Below are positions 1 through 8,904 of a stretch of 64,000 nt of DNA, piece after piece (within the stretch, counting starts at the first letter, position 1; each line of letters opens with the position of its first letter). The notes under the pieces are model-generated. The model had not been told where the DNA came from. It did no database searches and saw only the letters and a program-made list of their open reading frames with translations. Made by a program: the position numbers and the translations under genes. This DNA is from Rathayibacter rathayi (GTDB lineage Bacteria; Actinomycetota; Actinomycetes; Actinomycetales; Microbacteriaceae), in assembly GCF_004011095.1 (NCBI RefSeq), contig NZ_CP028129.1:2728001-2792000 (forward strand), given 5' to 3'.

Positions 1-612
1 GAGTCGTTCCGAATGCTGCGCACGACGATCCTTTTCGGCTCCGGCACGTCCGAGCGCACCCTGCTCGTGTCTTCCGCGCGCGAGGGCGACGGCAAGAGCA
101 CGGTGGTCGCGAACCTCGCCGTGTCGATCGCGCAGATCGGCCGTACCGTCGTGGTGATCGACGCCGACCTGCGCGACCCGGCCCAGTCGACGCTCTTCCG
201 CATCCCGACCGGCGGGCCCACGCTCGCCGAGCTGCTGCGCACCGGCACCCTCCCCGCCGACGGATCGCTGCCGAGGAGCGCCCAGGGCGTGACGGTGCTC
301 CCGGCCGGCGGCAGTCAGGCGAACCCGAGCGACCTGATCGGCACCCCGGCGATGGAGCGCGTGATTGCGCACCTCGCGCGCCGGTACGACCATGTGATCG
401 TCGACTCGCCCGCGATCCTGTCGGCTACCGATGCGGTGCTGCTGGGCAAGCTGGTCGCCACGACGGTCCTCATTGCGGGGGCCGGAGTGTCGTCCTCGGC
501 CGACCTCGTCGCCGCGGCCGATCGCCTACGGGACGTCGGGGGCGATGTCCTCGGGTCCGTGGTCGCGCAGGCTCCTCGGAGCGCGCTCGTCACGGCGTCG
601 GCGTCGGCCTGA
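1..612 (+). CDS. Polysaccharide tyrosine autokinase (BY-kinase), 5' partial
   Basis: The reading frame is open from base 1, so the N-terminus (probably a Wzz-type membrane domain or a partner protein) lies outside the window. The visible 203 residues begin with ESFRMLRT, the conserved lead-in to BY-kinase catalytic domains. Walker A is EGDGKST (about residues 28-34 of the visible part), Walker A' is VVVIDADLRDP (about 50-60), and Walker B is VIVDSP (about 132-137). This family autophosphorylates and controls chain length in capsule or exopolysaccharide export at the inner face of the membrane. The usual C-terminal tyrosine cluster is absent: the protein ends in an Ala/Ser-rich tail. Location beside a polymerase, a flippase and glycosyltransferases fits this role. 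Confidence 0.88.
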   Translation, partial: ESFRMLRTTILFGSGTSERTLLVSSAREGDGKSTVVANLAVSIAQIGRTVVVIDADLRDPAQSTLFRIPTGGPTLAELLRTGTLPADGSLPRSAQGVTVLPAGGSQANPSDLIGTPAMERVIAHLARRYDHVIVDSPAILSATDAVLLGKLVATTVLIAGAGVSSSADLVAAADRLRDVGGDVLGSVVAQAPRSALVTASASA

Positions 613-2067
613 GACGCGGAGGCGCGGCGGCCTGCGCCGGCGCCCCTCTCCGCGCGCTGTGGCGAGGTGCGCTCCGGTGGCGGTGTGTGGCCCGTCGAGG
701 TGAGCGGCTGTGCGCGAGGGTGGGGCCTCGTGCTGGCGGGTGCCGACCGGGCGCACCACGCGCGGCCCCGGCTCCGCCCGTCCTGCCACGATCCCCATAC
801 CGCAGACGATCCAGAGCGTGAACGCCACCGGCCCCTCCTGGAGGGTCGGCAGCACGGTGTAGCTGACCAGCGTGCCCGCGACCACGGCCGTGGGGAGGAA
901 GCCGTCGAGCGTCGGCGCGCGCAGCCCGCGGAGGAACAGGTACACCAGCAGCGCCGCGAAGAGCAGCATTACCAGGATGCCCGATTCGATCGCGAGCACC
1001 AGGAAGAAGCTCTCCACCAGCACGCTGTCGGTCGAGTACAGCTGCGCGCGCGGCCCCACCTTGCCCAGCCCGAAGCCGAACGGGTGCGCGACGAGCAGCG
1101 GGATGTTCTCGAGCAGGCTGTCGCTGTGGCCGATCAGCGACGGGTCGGCGACGTGCGAGATCACCTTGTCGACGTAGAGGTAGAGGGTGCCTCCGCCGAT
1201 CGCCGCCGCGGTCGAGACGGTGAGCATCGCCCAGACCAGCATCGGCTTCGCTCGGAACAGCGCCCACGCCACCAGGGTCACCGCGAGCATCGCGAGGCCG
1301 ATGTAGCCGCTGCGCGACTGGGTGAGATACACGGCGACCAGCGGCAGAACCGTCAGCCCGCCCTTCAGCCACAGCGGCCAGCGCGGTCGGGTCCACAGCA
1401 CGGTGAGCGCGATCGTGACCGCGACGGCGCTCTCGTTCGGGGCGCTATAGGGGCTGAATCCGCGGGGCACGATGCTGCCGGCGACGAAGAGGGAGGAGGG
1501 GAACGGCGTCTCGGGCGCGAGCGGAAAGACACGGAGGGTGAACAGCCAGTCCAGGCCCTGGCTCCAGGTGAGGATCGTCGTGATCGACGAGAGCTGCACC
1601 GCGACAACGAACGCAGTCGCGAGGATCGCGAGGTGGCGCTTCTCGAGCACGGCGGGCACGACGATCAGGGCGAGGAACGGCAGGAAGTCGTTGCGCCAGC
1701 CGTAGGCCGCCTGGATCGGATTCGCGGTCCACACCGCCGAGACGAGGCCGAGCCCGACGATCATCAGCACCAGCACCACGATCGGCACCGGCACCCGCCT
1801 GATCCGACCGCTGACGAGCGCGAGCAGGAAGAGCCCGAGGATCACGCCGTCCTTGATCGCGCCGAACGCCGTCGCCGTGGCGCCCGGCAGGAACGCGGAC
1901 GCAACTCCGTTCGCCGGGAGCACGAACACCAGCGCGAGGACGCCCAGCCAGGGCAGGCCGAGGCCGTCGCGGCCGAGGATCGTGCGGAGCGAGCGGTGGG
2001 CGCGGACCGGGCGGCGGGCGAAGGTCAGGGCTCCCGCGCGCGGAAGCGGCGGCGCCGTCCGGGTCAT
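526..2067 (-). CDS. O-antigen ligase/polymerase-like membrane protein (Wzy_C type)
   Basis: A protein of about 513 residues with roughly ten hydrophobic segments. A large loop lies between late membrane helices and contains a TQSRSG stretch typical of O-antigen ligase/Wzy polymerase proteins. The likely job is polymerising or ligating exported repeat units at the outer face of the membrane. The start ATG at 2067 overlaps the stop of the flippase gene by 4 bp (ATGA), which fixes the start and implies translational coupling. The last ~80 residues are Arg/Pro-rich with no membrane segment and overlap the 3' end of the convergent kinase gene by 87 bp. The true C-terminus may therefore be shorter, or a frameshift may have extended it. 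Confidence 0.78.
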   Translation of the reverse strand: MTRTAPPLPRAGALTFARRPVRAHRSLRTILGRDGLGLPWLGVLALVFVLPANGVASAFLPGATATAFGAIKDGVILGLFLLALVSGRIRRVPVPIVVLVLMIVGLGLVSAVWTANPIQAAYGWRNDFLPFLALIVVPAVLEKRHLAILATAFVVAVQLSSITTILTWSQGLDWLFTLRVFPLAPETPFPSSLFVAGSIVPRGFSPYSAPNESAVAVTIALTVLWTRPRWPLWLKGGLTVLPLVAVYLTQSRSGYIGLAMLAVTLVAWALFRAKPMLVWAMLTVSTAAAIGGGTLYLYVDKVISHVADPSLIGHSDSLLENIPLLVAHPFGFGLGKVGPRAQLYSTDSVLVESFFLVLAIESGILVMLLFAALLVYLFLRGLRAPTLDGFLPTAVVAGTLVSYTVLPTLQEGPVAFTLWIVCGMGIVAGRAEPGPRVVRPVGTRQHEAPPSRTAAHLDGPHTATGAHLATARGEGRRRRPPRLRVSGRRRRRDERAPRSLRDHGPEDIAPDVP

Positions 2068-3341
2068 GCCGTGCCGCCCCGCATCGTCAGACGGCGGAGG
2101 GCCAGAGGGACGTCGGAGGGCCGCGGGAGGATGGTCCGCGCCGGCGGCCGGATCGCGAGCACCATCACCACCAGCGCCATCAGGATCCCGCTCGCGTTGG
2201 CGATGGCGGCAGCGATCGCCCCGTTCGCCGGGCCGAACGCGAACAGGAGCCCGAGGCAGGTGAGCAGCCCGGCGCCCTGCGCGATGGTCAGGCTGATCCC
2301 GCGGTTGCGGGCCGAGAGCACCTCGGCGGCGCTCACGGTGACGACCACAAAGACCGAGCCGAGGATCGCGAAGAAGACCGCGGGCATCGCCTCCGCGAAC
2401 TGGTCGCCGAAGAGCAACGGCACGCCCCACGGAGTGACGACGGCGAGGAACACGGCCGACGCCAGGCCGACCGCGAAAGCCGAGCGCAGCACGTCGCCGG
2501 TGGCCGTGATGCGGGCGCCGCCCTCCGTCCGGCTGATGTCCGAGAACACCGGAGCGGCGACCGCGTGCGCGAGGAACACCGGCAGGGTGCCGATCGTCAC
2601 GGCAACGGAGTAAAGGCCGGCCTGGTGCGAGCCGATCAGCGGCAGCATGACCACCTGGTCGAGCCGCTGATAGGCGGCGTCCGAGGCCTGCGCGCCGTAA
2701 AAGGTGACGGAGCCGCGCAGCAGTGGCCGCCAGGGCGCCGAAGCGACCCCGCGGGGGCGGTTCAGGAGCGACCCGATCAGCGCCGTCACCGCGGAGCCGG
2801 CGAAGTTCGACCAGATCACCCCCGAGACCGTGATCCTGTCGAGCAGGAACAGCACGATGATCCCGCCGACGTACACGAGCGGCTGCGTGGCCTGGAGCAG
2901 TGCGACCGCGCCGAAGCGTCGCTGCGCTCCGACGACGCCGATGTCGATCATCCAGCAGACCATGAGCGGCGTGCCGGTGAGCGCGACGAACACGGCGAAC
3001 GTGGCTGCCTCGTCCAGCGCCGAGAGGAGGGTCGAGGTGAGCAGCCAGGCGATCAGCGCCGCCGGGATCGCGGTCAGCAAGGCCAGCCGCCGGGCGGTGC
3101 GGACCGCGCCGAGATCGCCCGCCGCCGCGAGCACGCGCCTGCGGATCTCGAGCGGCATCCCGAGCGCGAGCACGATGGGGATCAGGTACATCGAGGCGAG
3201 AGCCGCAGCCGTCTCGCCGCGTCCGCTCGGGCCGAGGGACTGAGCGATCAGCGGGGCGCTGACCAGCCCGAGCGCCGCTACCGAGAGGCGGCTCGCGAGC
3301 ATCGTGATCGGGGAGTTCAGGAGGCGCAGCAGAGCGCTCAC
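2064..3341 (-). CDS. Polysaccharide flippase (Wzx/MviN-like, MOP superfamily)
   Basis: 425 residues, hydrophobic almost throughout, with about twelve predicted membrane spans. The N-terminal LLRLLNSPITMLASRLSVAA and a central YQRLDQVVMLPLIG stretch resemble oligosaccharide flippases that move lipid-linked repeat units across the membrane. It begins with ATG at 3341, overlapping the previous stop by 4 bp, and overlaps the next gene in the same way, so it sits in a tightly coupled minus-strand operon. Length is normal for the family. Substrate cannot be predicted. Confidence 0.83.
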   Translation of the reverse strand: MSALLRLLNSPITMLASRLSVAALGLVSAPLIAQSLGPSGRGETAAALASMYLIPIVLALGMPLEIRRRVLAAAGDLGAVRTARRLALLTAIPAALIAWLLTSTLLSALDEAATFAVFVALTGTPLMVCWMIDIGVVGAQRRFGAVALLQATQPLVYVGGIIVLFLLDRITVSGVIWSNFAGSAVTALIGSLLNRPRGVASAPWRPLLRGSVTFYGAQASDAAYQRLDQVVMLPLIGSHQAGLYSVAVTIGTLPVFLAHAVAAPVFSDISRTEGGARITATGDVLRSAFAVGLASAVFLAVVTPWGVPLLFGDQFAEAMPAVFFAILGSVFVVVTVSAAEVLSARNRGISLTIAQGAGLLTCLGLLFAFGPANGAIAAAIANASGILMALVVMVLAIRPPARTILPRPSDVPLALRRLTMRGGTA

Positions 3342-4615
3342 GAGGCCTCCGCGGCTCGGGCGCCGACAGCGGCGAGCAGTCGCTCCTCGAAACCGTCGAG
3401 AGCGAAGGTGCCGGTCTCATCGCGGATGCTCAGGTGCATGCTGTCCCGCATCGGCGCCAGCTCGACCCACACGCCGAGCGGGAAACGCAGGTGCGCGGGT
3501 ATCCCGCTGATCATGGTGTCCGGCTCGATCCGCGGCAGCAGCTCCTCCGAGACGGTCACCTCGGTCGAGGGCAGCGAGACGTGGATCTCCCACGGCACGC
3601 GGGGCGTCCCGCTCGGCGGGAGGCGGGCGGCGAGCGGATGCCGCACGAGGTTCTTCACCCCCAGCAGCGCACTCGCGAGCAGCCAGGTTGCCGGGAGCCC
3701 GGACTTGGTGGTCACGGACAGGCGCTCGAGGAGCGAGGTCGCCGACCAGTCGTCGGCGCGGAGGCGGCCGAGCGGGAGGGAGGGCGAAAGGTTGCCGGAG
3801 ACCTCGGTGCCCTTGGTGATCCAGCGGCGGGCGTCGACGGGGACGACGACGCGGAAGTCGAGACCGTCGGCGCCGCAGTCCTGCAGGCAGCGGAGCACCA
3901 GGCTCGCGGTCTTGAGCGACACCGGCGGGCGGGCCGGGCGCTTCCCGTCGCGCGCCCGCTCCGGGGTCGCGGCGATCGCGCGGAGCGTGTCGGGGCCGAG
4001 AACCGTGCTGACCAAGCGGGTGCGCCGCTCCGACTCCTGCTTCGAGAGGGTCTCGTCGAGCTGATAGCCGGTGTCGGTGGCAGCGGTGAGAGTGCGGAAG
4101 GTGTCGCGCGCCTTCCGCACGCCGGCCAGCCCCGTCAGCTCGAATCGCTCCATGAGTTCGCGCAGCGCAGAGGTGGCGAGCGGCTGCGGAGCGACTGCGT
4201 CGGCTCCCGGAGACCCCAGCTTCTCGATCACGAGCGCCACGATCGCGGTCGCCCCCGTGCCGTCGAAGAGGCTGTGCGGAAGGGTGAAGCCGACCGTCGC
4301 TCCGTCGAAGAGGATGCGCACCGGCAGCTCCCCCGCGGCGAAGTTCGCGGCGACCAGGCGCTGCACGAAGTCCTCTCGCTCGAGCGGACCGTCGACGACG
4401 ATGACGGCGCGCCCCGCCGCGTCCAGAGCTGCCGCCACGTCGATCCGACGCCACGCCCGCACGCGCGCGCGTCGCCGCAGGAGCACCGCGCCGCGCGGCG
4501 AGAGCAGCACATCGCGCAGGGCGGTGCACACCCGCTCCGCCGTCACGCCGGTCAGCGAACCTACGTGGTAGCTGATCAGGAGGTCGTCGTAGCCGAGGTC
4601 GCGCGCGGCCCTCAC
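3338..4615 (-). CDS. Condensation-domain / PapA-like acyltransferase
   Basis: 425 residues carrying HSLFDG near residue 112, the HxxxDG catalytic motif of the condensation / chloramphenicol-acetyltransferase-like superfamily (PapA, NRPS condensation domains, WS/DGAT). In these enzymes the histidine activates an acceptor hydroxyl or amine for acyl transfer. No carrier-protein or adenylation domain lies nearby, so it is a free-standing enzyme. Within an exopolysaccharide operon, with 4-bp overlaps on both sides, the most economical reading is O-acylation of a glycan or a lipid-linked intermediate. That role is inference. There is no signal peptide or membrane span, so the protein should be cytoplasmic. 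Confidence 0.72.
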   Translation of the reverse strand: MRAARDLGYDDLLISYHVGSLTGVTAERVCTALRDVLLSPRGAVLLRRRARVRAWRRIDVAAALDAAGRAVIVVDGPLEREDFVQRLVAANFAAGELPVRILFDGATVGFTLPHSLFDGTGATAIVALVIEKLGSPGADAVAPQPLATSALRELMERFELTGLAGVRKARDTFRTLTAATDTGYQLDETLSKQESERRTRLVSTVLGPDTLRAIAATPERARDGKRPARPPVSLKTASLVLRCLQDCGADGLDFRVVVPVDARRWITKGTEVSGNLSPSLPLGRLRADDWSATSLLERLSVTTKSGLPATWLLASALLGVKNLVRHPLAARLPPSGTPRVPWEIHVSLPSTEVTVSEELLPRIEPDTMISGIPAHLRFPLGVWVELAPMRDSMHLSIRDETGTFALDGFEERLLAAVGARAAEAS

Positions 4616-5745
4616 GCCCGGCTCCTGCTCACTCCCGCGGTGGCCCGCTCGGCGATGACACTCAGGAGCGAGCGCTCGTAGCCGGCGTTCACCTCGGCCC
4701 AGGAGTAGGAGTGCACGGCCCGCTGATGCCCGCGATACGAGAGCCGCTCCTGCTCGATCGGGTCGCCAAGCACGTCGAGCACACCCTCCGTTATCGCGTC
4801 CGGCGTGGGAGCGACGAACCGCCCCGCCTGCCGGAGCACCTCGCGGTTGAAGACGGTGTCGCGGGCGACGACCGGAGCGCCGCAGGCCATCGCCTGCACG
4901 AGCGCCGGGTTGGTGCCGCCGACGCTGTGGCCGTGGAAGTAGGCCCCGGCGTGCTGCCAGAGCGAGTGCAGCCGGGTGTCGTCGCTGACGTGACCGAACC
5001 AGTGCACGCGCACATTCTGTTGTGCGAGGGCGCTGACGGCCTGATCAATCGGGCCGCCGTAGCCGGAGGAGCCGACGATCACCACGTCGTGGCTGCGCGC
5101 GATCCGCTCGGCCGCCTCGACGAACTCGAGCACGGTGTTCTCCGGGACGAACCGCGCCACGAGCAGGGCGTAGCCGCGGTGGCACAGTCCCGGCTCGACC
5201 GGGTAGTCCGGCGGGACGTCGCCGCCATAGGGGATCACGTCGCCGTCCCGGCCGAACTCCCGCTTCCAGCGCGCCTGGATCGCCGCCGCGTCGTAGACCA
5301 TGCGGTCGCCGTGGCGGGCGGTCCAGACCGCGCCCTGGTGGAAGACGAACTTCGCGAAGCGACCCCACTTGGCGCGGTCCCACTCGATCCCATCGACGTT
5401 GACGACGGTGGGGATGCCGCGCTGCTGGAGGATCGGCAGCCAGAACCCGTTGGCGCAGTTGAGCACCAGGGCGACGTCCGGCTTGCGCTTCGCGGCGTCG
5501 AGGGCGGCGGTGAGGCCGTAGGACAAAGTGCTGAGCGACTTGCTCTCGATTCCGTACGTCTGCCGCGTGATCACCCGCTCATCTCTGTCCGGATCTTCGG
5601 GGGCCGTTGTCCCTGATCGTCCATAGACGGTGACGTCCCAACCCTGTTCCGCGAGGAATGGCGCAAGACGCCGGACCGCTGTCTCGAATCCCCCGTAGTA
5701 ACTGGGATAGCCCCGCGTGCCAATAATGGCAACCGACCTGCCCAT
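4612..5745 (-). CDS. DUF1972-type family 4 glycosyltransferase
   Basis: The N-terminus MGRSVAIIGTRGYPSYYGGF is the hallmark of the DUF1972/rhamnosyltransferase group of GT4 enzymes, and a GT-B C-terminal domain follows (HGHSVGGTNPALVQAMACG, with the donor-binding region after it). 377 residues from ATG at 5745. This start has a good ribosome-binding site (AAGGGAG about 8 nt upstream) and gives the canonical N-terminus; the longer open frame to 6081 runs through non-coding sequence. It should transfer a sugar from a nucleotide donor onto the growing lipid-linked glycan on the cytoplasmic side. It is the first gene of the four-gene overlapping operon that continues leftwards. Confidence 0.86.
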   Translation of the reverse strand: MGRSVAIIGTRGYPSYYGGFETAVRRLAPFLAEQGWDVTVYGRSGTTAPEDPDRDERVITRQTYGIESKSLSTLSYGLTAALDAAKRKPDVALVLNCANGFWLPILQQRGIPTVVNVDGIEWDRAKWGRFAKFVFHQGAVWTARHGDRMVYDAAAIQARWKREFGRDGDVIPYGGDVPPDYPVEPGLCHRGYALLVARFVPENTVLEFVEAAERIARSHDVVIVGSSGYGGPIDQAVSALAQQNVRVHWFGHVSDDTRLHSLWQHAGAYFHGHSVGGTNPALVQAMACGAPVVARDTVFNREVLRQAGRFVAPTPDAITEGVLDVLGDPIEQERLSYRGHQRAVHSYSWAEVNAGYERSLLSVIAERATAGVSRSRA

Positions 5746-5885
5746 GTCCCGGTTCTCCCTTGTTGTGCTCGCGTCTCGCTGAGGGCGATCGCCCGACAAA
5801 ATATGCTGTCGCAGTACCAGGCGATGCGACGGTGCACGATATTCATTCAACGATGTTCTCAGACGCCGAAAGCGGGTATTGGCGC

Positions 5886-6557
5886 TCATACTAGCTGCCC
5901 GCGAACCGCTGTCCGCCACCGCTGGAGGTACAGAATGGCAACCCCCATCAGGAAGAAGACCGCGAGGATCAGGACGGTCATCCCGACGATGATGCGCGGT
6001 CCTCCCGACAGCTCCGGATCGAGGAATCCATAGACGTACCGCGCGGTGAGAGCGCCTCGCACGAAGGTGTATGCGAACCACAGCACCGGGAACACCATCA
6101 CCAGCCAGACCAGGCGTGGATCGACGGGGCGCTCGCCCGGCGCCGCGAGTAGCTCGAGCAGGGCGAACGCCGGCACGAGCACATGCAGGACGATCGTGCT
6201 CGGGTTCAGCTGCGCCGGATCACCGAGCACAGTCGGCCCGTAGATCACCAGGAACAGGCCGGACATGCTGAGCAGAGTCGCCACGTTGAGGGTGCGCATC
6301 GCCGTGATTCTGCGGGATTCTCCCGTGGAGGCGGCGCTTCGGCGTCCGCTGGAACGTGCTGATCGCCAGGCGCTGCGGCCCGCGATCACGAACACGATGA
6401 CCGAGAGAGTGTTGGTGAGCGCCGTGATCGAACTGAGGAAGTCGGCGGTCGCGTCGGAGCCCACCGCGGTCTGCGCGACGACCGTGTCCAGCACGACCAG
6501 CGCGCCGAGCGCGGCGACGGCCCAGCGGACGAGCGCGGTGCGGCGTCGAGTTCTCAT
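5886..6557 (-). CDS. Pr6Pr family membrane protein
   Basis: 223 residues with about six membrane spans. The stretch VFPVLWFAYTFVRGALTARY followed by YGFLDPE matches the conserved core of the Pr6Pr (FAR-17a/AIG1-like) membrane family, whose biochemical role in bacteria is unknown. I chose ATG at 6557 over the upstream start at 6614: it has GAGGGGG 5-6 nt upstream and leads directly into a basic segment followed by the first membrane helix. It lies between divergent glycosyltransferase genes but does not overlap them, so membership in the exopolysaccharide pathway is not established. Confidence 0.75.
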   Translation of the reverse strand: MRTRRRTALVRWAVAALGALVVLDTVVAQTAVGSDATADFLSSITALTNTLSVIVFVIAGRSAWRSARSSGRRSAASTGESRRITAMRTLNVATLLSMSGLFLVIYGPTVLGDPAQLNPSTIVLHVLVPAFALLELLAAPGERPVDPRLVWLVMVFPVLWFAYTFVRGALTARYVYGFLDPELSGGPRIIVGMTVLILAVFFLMGVAILYLQRWRTAVRGQLV

Positions 6558-6704
6558 GCTGATCCCCCTCGGTGCGGACGTCCGGAGCGACCGGCACTCG
6601 CCGCCGTTGGCCACCGGAGTCCGGTACCGGAGCCAGTCCTCTACCGGAGCCAGTCCACTACAGTCGGGACATCCACGAGAAGCCTATTCCCAGACGGGGG
6701 TCGA

Positions 6705-7802
6705 ATGCCCGGCACAGCTCCCCACCGAGAATCGCTACGGGTCCTGCTCGATGGTAATTGGTGGATTCGCGGCCCGATCTCGAATCGCGAGGTTATGCGC
6801 GAAATCACCTTCACCTGGGCGCGATTACATCCTGAGGATTCCCTTACCGTTGCCGTACCCCTGACGGGGGTCAAAACGGCGCGTCAAGAGCTTGCGGGAC
6901 TCGCCCGAGTAGTGTCGACAAGACTTCGCCCGCAGGGGATCAGCGCCATTCTCGAACTCGCCCTGCTCTCTCTCCGACTCCGCCCAGACATCACGCTGGC
7001 GCACAACTTCACCCCCCTTCTTGGCCGGTCCGCCGTGTTCATCCAGGACTTCCTTTTCTTGTCGAACCCGGAGTGGTTCACCCGCACGGAACGCGCCTAC
7101 TTCTCGCTCATGCCGCTCAGCGTTCGCCGTGCCAACGTGGTGATCGCGAGCAGCGTCGCGGAGTCGGAGCGCATCGTCCGCACGTCGGCCGCTCCCCGCG
7201 CGGTGCCCGTCGGCCTCGGCCTCAACCGGGCGTTCGCCGCAGCAGAGCCCGTCGCTCCCGCCGGCGTCGACGGACTGGACGGCTTCCTGCTCGCCGTCGG
7301 CCGCCTCACCGCCCGCAAGAATCTGGCCACCACCATCGAGGCGGCGCTCGCGTCGGGAGTGCTCTCGCCCTCCTTCCCGCTGCTCGTCGTCGGCGAGGCG
7401 TCCGGCGCGCTCGCCGAGTTCCCGCCCGCGGTGTGCGCCGCCCTCGACGACCACCTCGTGCGCCTGCTCGGCCGCATCGAGACGGAGGAGCTGCGCTGGC
7501 TCTACGAGAACGCCGCGCTGTTCCTCTTCCTCACCCTCGACGAGGGCTTCGGCCTGCCCACCCTGGAGGCGCTCGCCTGCCGCACGCCGATCCTCGCCAG
7601 CGACATCCCGGTGTTCCGCGAGATCCTCGGCGAGCGCGCGCGCCTGGTCGACCCGCGCGACGTGCCCGCGATCGCCGCGTCGATCCGCGAGCTCGTCGCG
7701 AATCCGCCCCAACCGCCGGATCCGACTCCAGTGCTCGAGTACTACAGCTGGGACGCCGTGGTGACGCGCCTGCGCGCCGCGATCACGGAGGTGCTGCCGT
7801 GA
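6705..7802 (+). CDS. Family 4 glycosyltransferase
   Basis: 365 residues with GT-B architecture. The C-terminal half has VGRLTARKN and DEGFGLPTLEAL (about residues 279-290), the EX7E-type donor-binding signature of GT4 enzymes. The N-terminal half is divergent, including the acceptor-side loop LAHNFTPLLG. Start ATG at 6705 follows GGGGGT about 5 nt upstream. The next glycosyltransferase starts inside its stop codon (GTGA overlap), so the two probably act in sequence on the same glycan. They are the plus-strand arm of the exopolysaccharide cluster. Donor and acceptor are unknown. Confidence 0.86.
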   Translation: MPGTAPHRESLRVLLDGNWWIRGPISNREVMREITFTWARLHPEDSLTVAVPLTGVKTARQELAGLARVVSTRLRPQGISAILELALLSLRLRPDITLAHNFTPLLGRSAVFIQDFLFLSNPEWFTRTERAYFSLMPLSVRRANVVIASSVAESERIVRTSAAPRAVPVGLGLNRAFAAAEPVAPAGVDGLDGFLLAVGRLTARKNLATTIEAALASGVLSPSFPLLVVGEASGALAEFPPAVCAALDDHLVRLLGRIETEELRWLYENAALFLFLTLDEGFGLPTLEALACRTPILASDIPVFREILGERARLVDPRDVPAIAASIRELVANPPQPPDPTPVLEYYSWDAVVTRLRAAITEVLP

Positions 7803-8770
7803 GCGGGCCGACCGTGTCGATCGTGATCGTCACCTACAACAGCGTCGGCGTCATCCGCTCCTGCCTCGACGCGCTCGCCGACCGCGACGGGAGCATCGAG
7901 ATCCTGGTGGTCGACAATCTCTCGCGCGATGAGACGGTCGCCGTGCTGCGCGCCGAGTACCCGGACGTGACGGTGGTCGAGAACACCGAGAACGCCGGCT
8001 TCTCGCGCGCCGTCAACCTCGGTGCCGCCCACGCCACCGGTCGCCACCTGCTGCTACTGAACCCGGACGCGCAGATCTCGGCGGTCGTCGTCGGCTCGCT
8101 CGCGTCACTCCTTGAGGCCGACCCGACGATCGGCGCGGTCTCTCCGCTGCTCGAGAACGAGGGCGAGGACGTCGTGATCGTCGCCGCGGGGCACGCCCCC
8201 ACCGTCCGCCGAATGCTCCTGCACCAGAGCGGCCTCTCGCGCCTCGGCCGACGCTTCCCCGCCTTCGAGGGCCACTACCTCTTCGCCGCCGATTTGCAGG
8301 GGCGACCGCGCGATGTCGACTGGGTGAGTGGCGGTTGCCTGATGATCCCGCTGGCCGTGTGGGACCGGATCGGTGGCCTGACCGATCGCTGGTTCATGTA
8401 CGCCGAGGACGTCGAGATCTGCCTGCGCCTGCGCGCCGAGGGCCTGCGGGTGGTCCTCGATCCGCGACTGCACGCCCTGCACGCGATGGGTGGCTCCTCG
8501 AGTGGCGTCGACGGCCGCGTCGGCACCGCGTGGATCGTCAACCTCTTCGACCTCTACGGCTGGCGGATGGCCAGCAGCGACGCGCAGCAGCAGCTCTGGC
8601 GCACGGTCGTGCTGGCCGGTATGGCGTCGCGGATGCTCGTCTACCGGCTGTCCGGGCTGCGACCCGGGCGGGCGGAGGCCTCGGCCGGGCAGCTGCGGCG
8701 GTACGCGATCTACATGCGGGCGCTGCGGGCCGCTCCGCTGACGCGCGACCGGGAGCCGCTCGGCGAGTGA
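7799..8770 (+). CDS. Family 2 glycosyltransferase (rhamnosyltransferase-like)
   Basis: 323 residues, beginning at GTG 7799, which overlaps the preceding stop by 4 bp. VSIVIVTYNS is the GT-A nucleotide-binding strand; LLLLNPDAQIS supplies the acidic metal-binding motif; FMYAEDVEICLRL supplies the ED catalytic motif. This arrangement is typical of WbbL-type rhamnosyltransferases acting on the cytoplasmic side of the membrane. The open frame extends far upstream of 7799, but that part is an out-of-frame reading of the neighbouring gene. It ends the exopolysaccharide cluster; a LacI regulator of unrelated function follows. Confidence 0.88.
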   Translation: MSGPTVSIVIVTYNSVGVIRSCLDALADRDGSIEILVVDNLSRDETVAVLRAEYPDVTVVENTENAGFSRAVNLGAAHATGRHLLLLNPDAQISAVVVGSLASLLEADPTIGAVSPLLENEGEDVVIVAAGHAPTVRRMLLHQSGLSRLGRRFPAFEGHYLFAADLQGRPRDVDWVSGGCLMIPLAVWDRIGGLTDRWFMYAEDVEICLRLRAEGLRVVLDPRLHALHAMGGSSSGVDGRVGTAWIVNLFDLYGWRMASSDAQQQLWRTVVLAGMASRMLVYRLSGLRPGRAEASAGQLRRYAIYMRALRAAPLTRDREPLGE

Positions 8771-8825
8771 CGCGATCGTGACGCGGCGGCAGACGGACCG
8801 GCGCCGACGGATTCAAGCCGAGGTG

Positions 8826-8851
8826 TTGACATCCTTTCTAACGCGCGTTAG
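8826..8851 (+). promoter_or_regulatory. Promoter with overlapping LacI-type operator
   Basis: A consensus -35 TTGACA lies at 8826-8831. A perfect 14-bp palindrome with a CG centre, CTAACGCGCGTTAG, occupies 8838-8851 and covers the spacer and weak -10 (TAGTTT at 8849). A CG-centred palindrome across the promoter of a LacI-family gene is the usual design for autorepression, so binding by the product of the next gene is likely but inferred. Confidence 0.65.
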
Positions 8852-8861
8852 TTTCGGTTCT

Positions 8862-8899
8862 GGCGCGCGACAGGGAGGTTGGCGCGCGACAGGGAGGTT
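8862..8899 (+). repeat. 19-bp exact tandem duplication carrying the ribosome-binding site
   Basis: The unit GGCGCGCGACAGGGAGGTT occurs twice, head to tail, at 8862-8880 and 8881-8899. Each copy contains AGGGAGG, so the lacI transcript carries two ribosome-binding sites; only the second is correctly spaced from the ATG at 8905. Confidence 0.9.
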
Positions 8900-8904
8900 G
8901 CCGG

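Noticed and set aside
2068..3420. Upstream 450 residues of the open frame that contains the O-antigen ligase
   Set aside because: This part lies in a different register inside the flippase gene. The ligase begins at ATG 2067 in an ATGA overlap.
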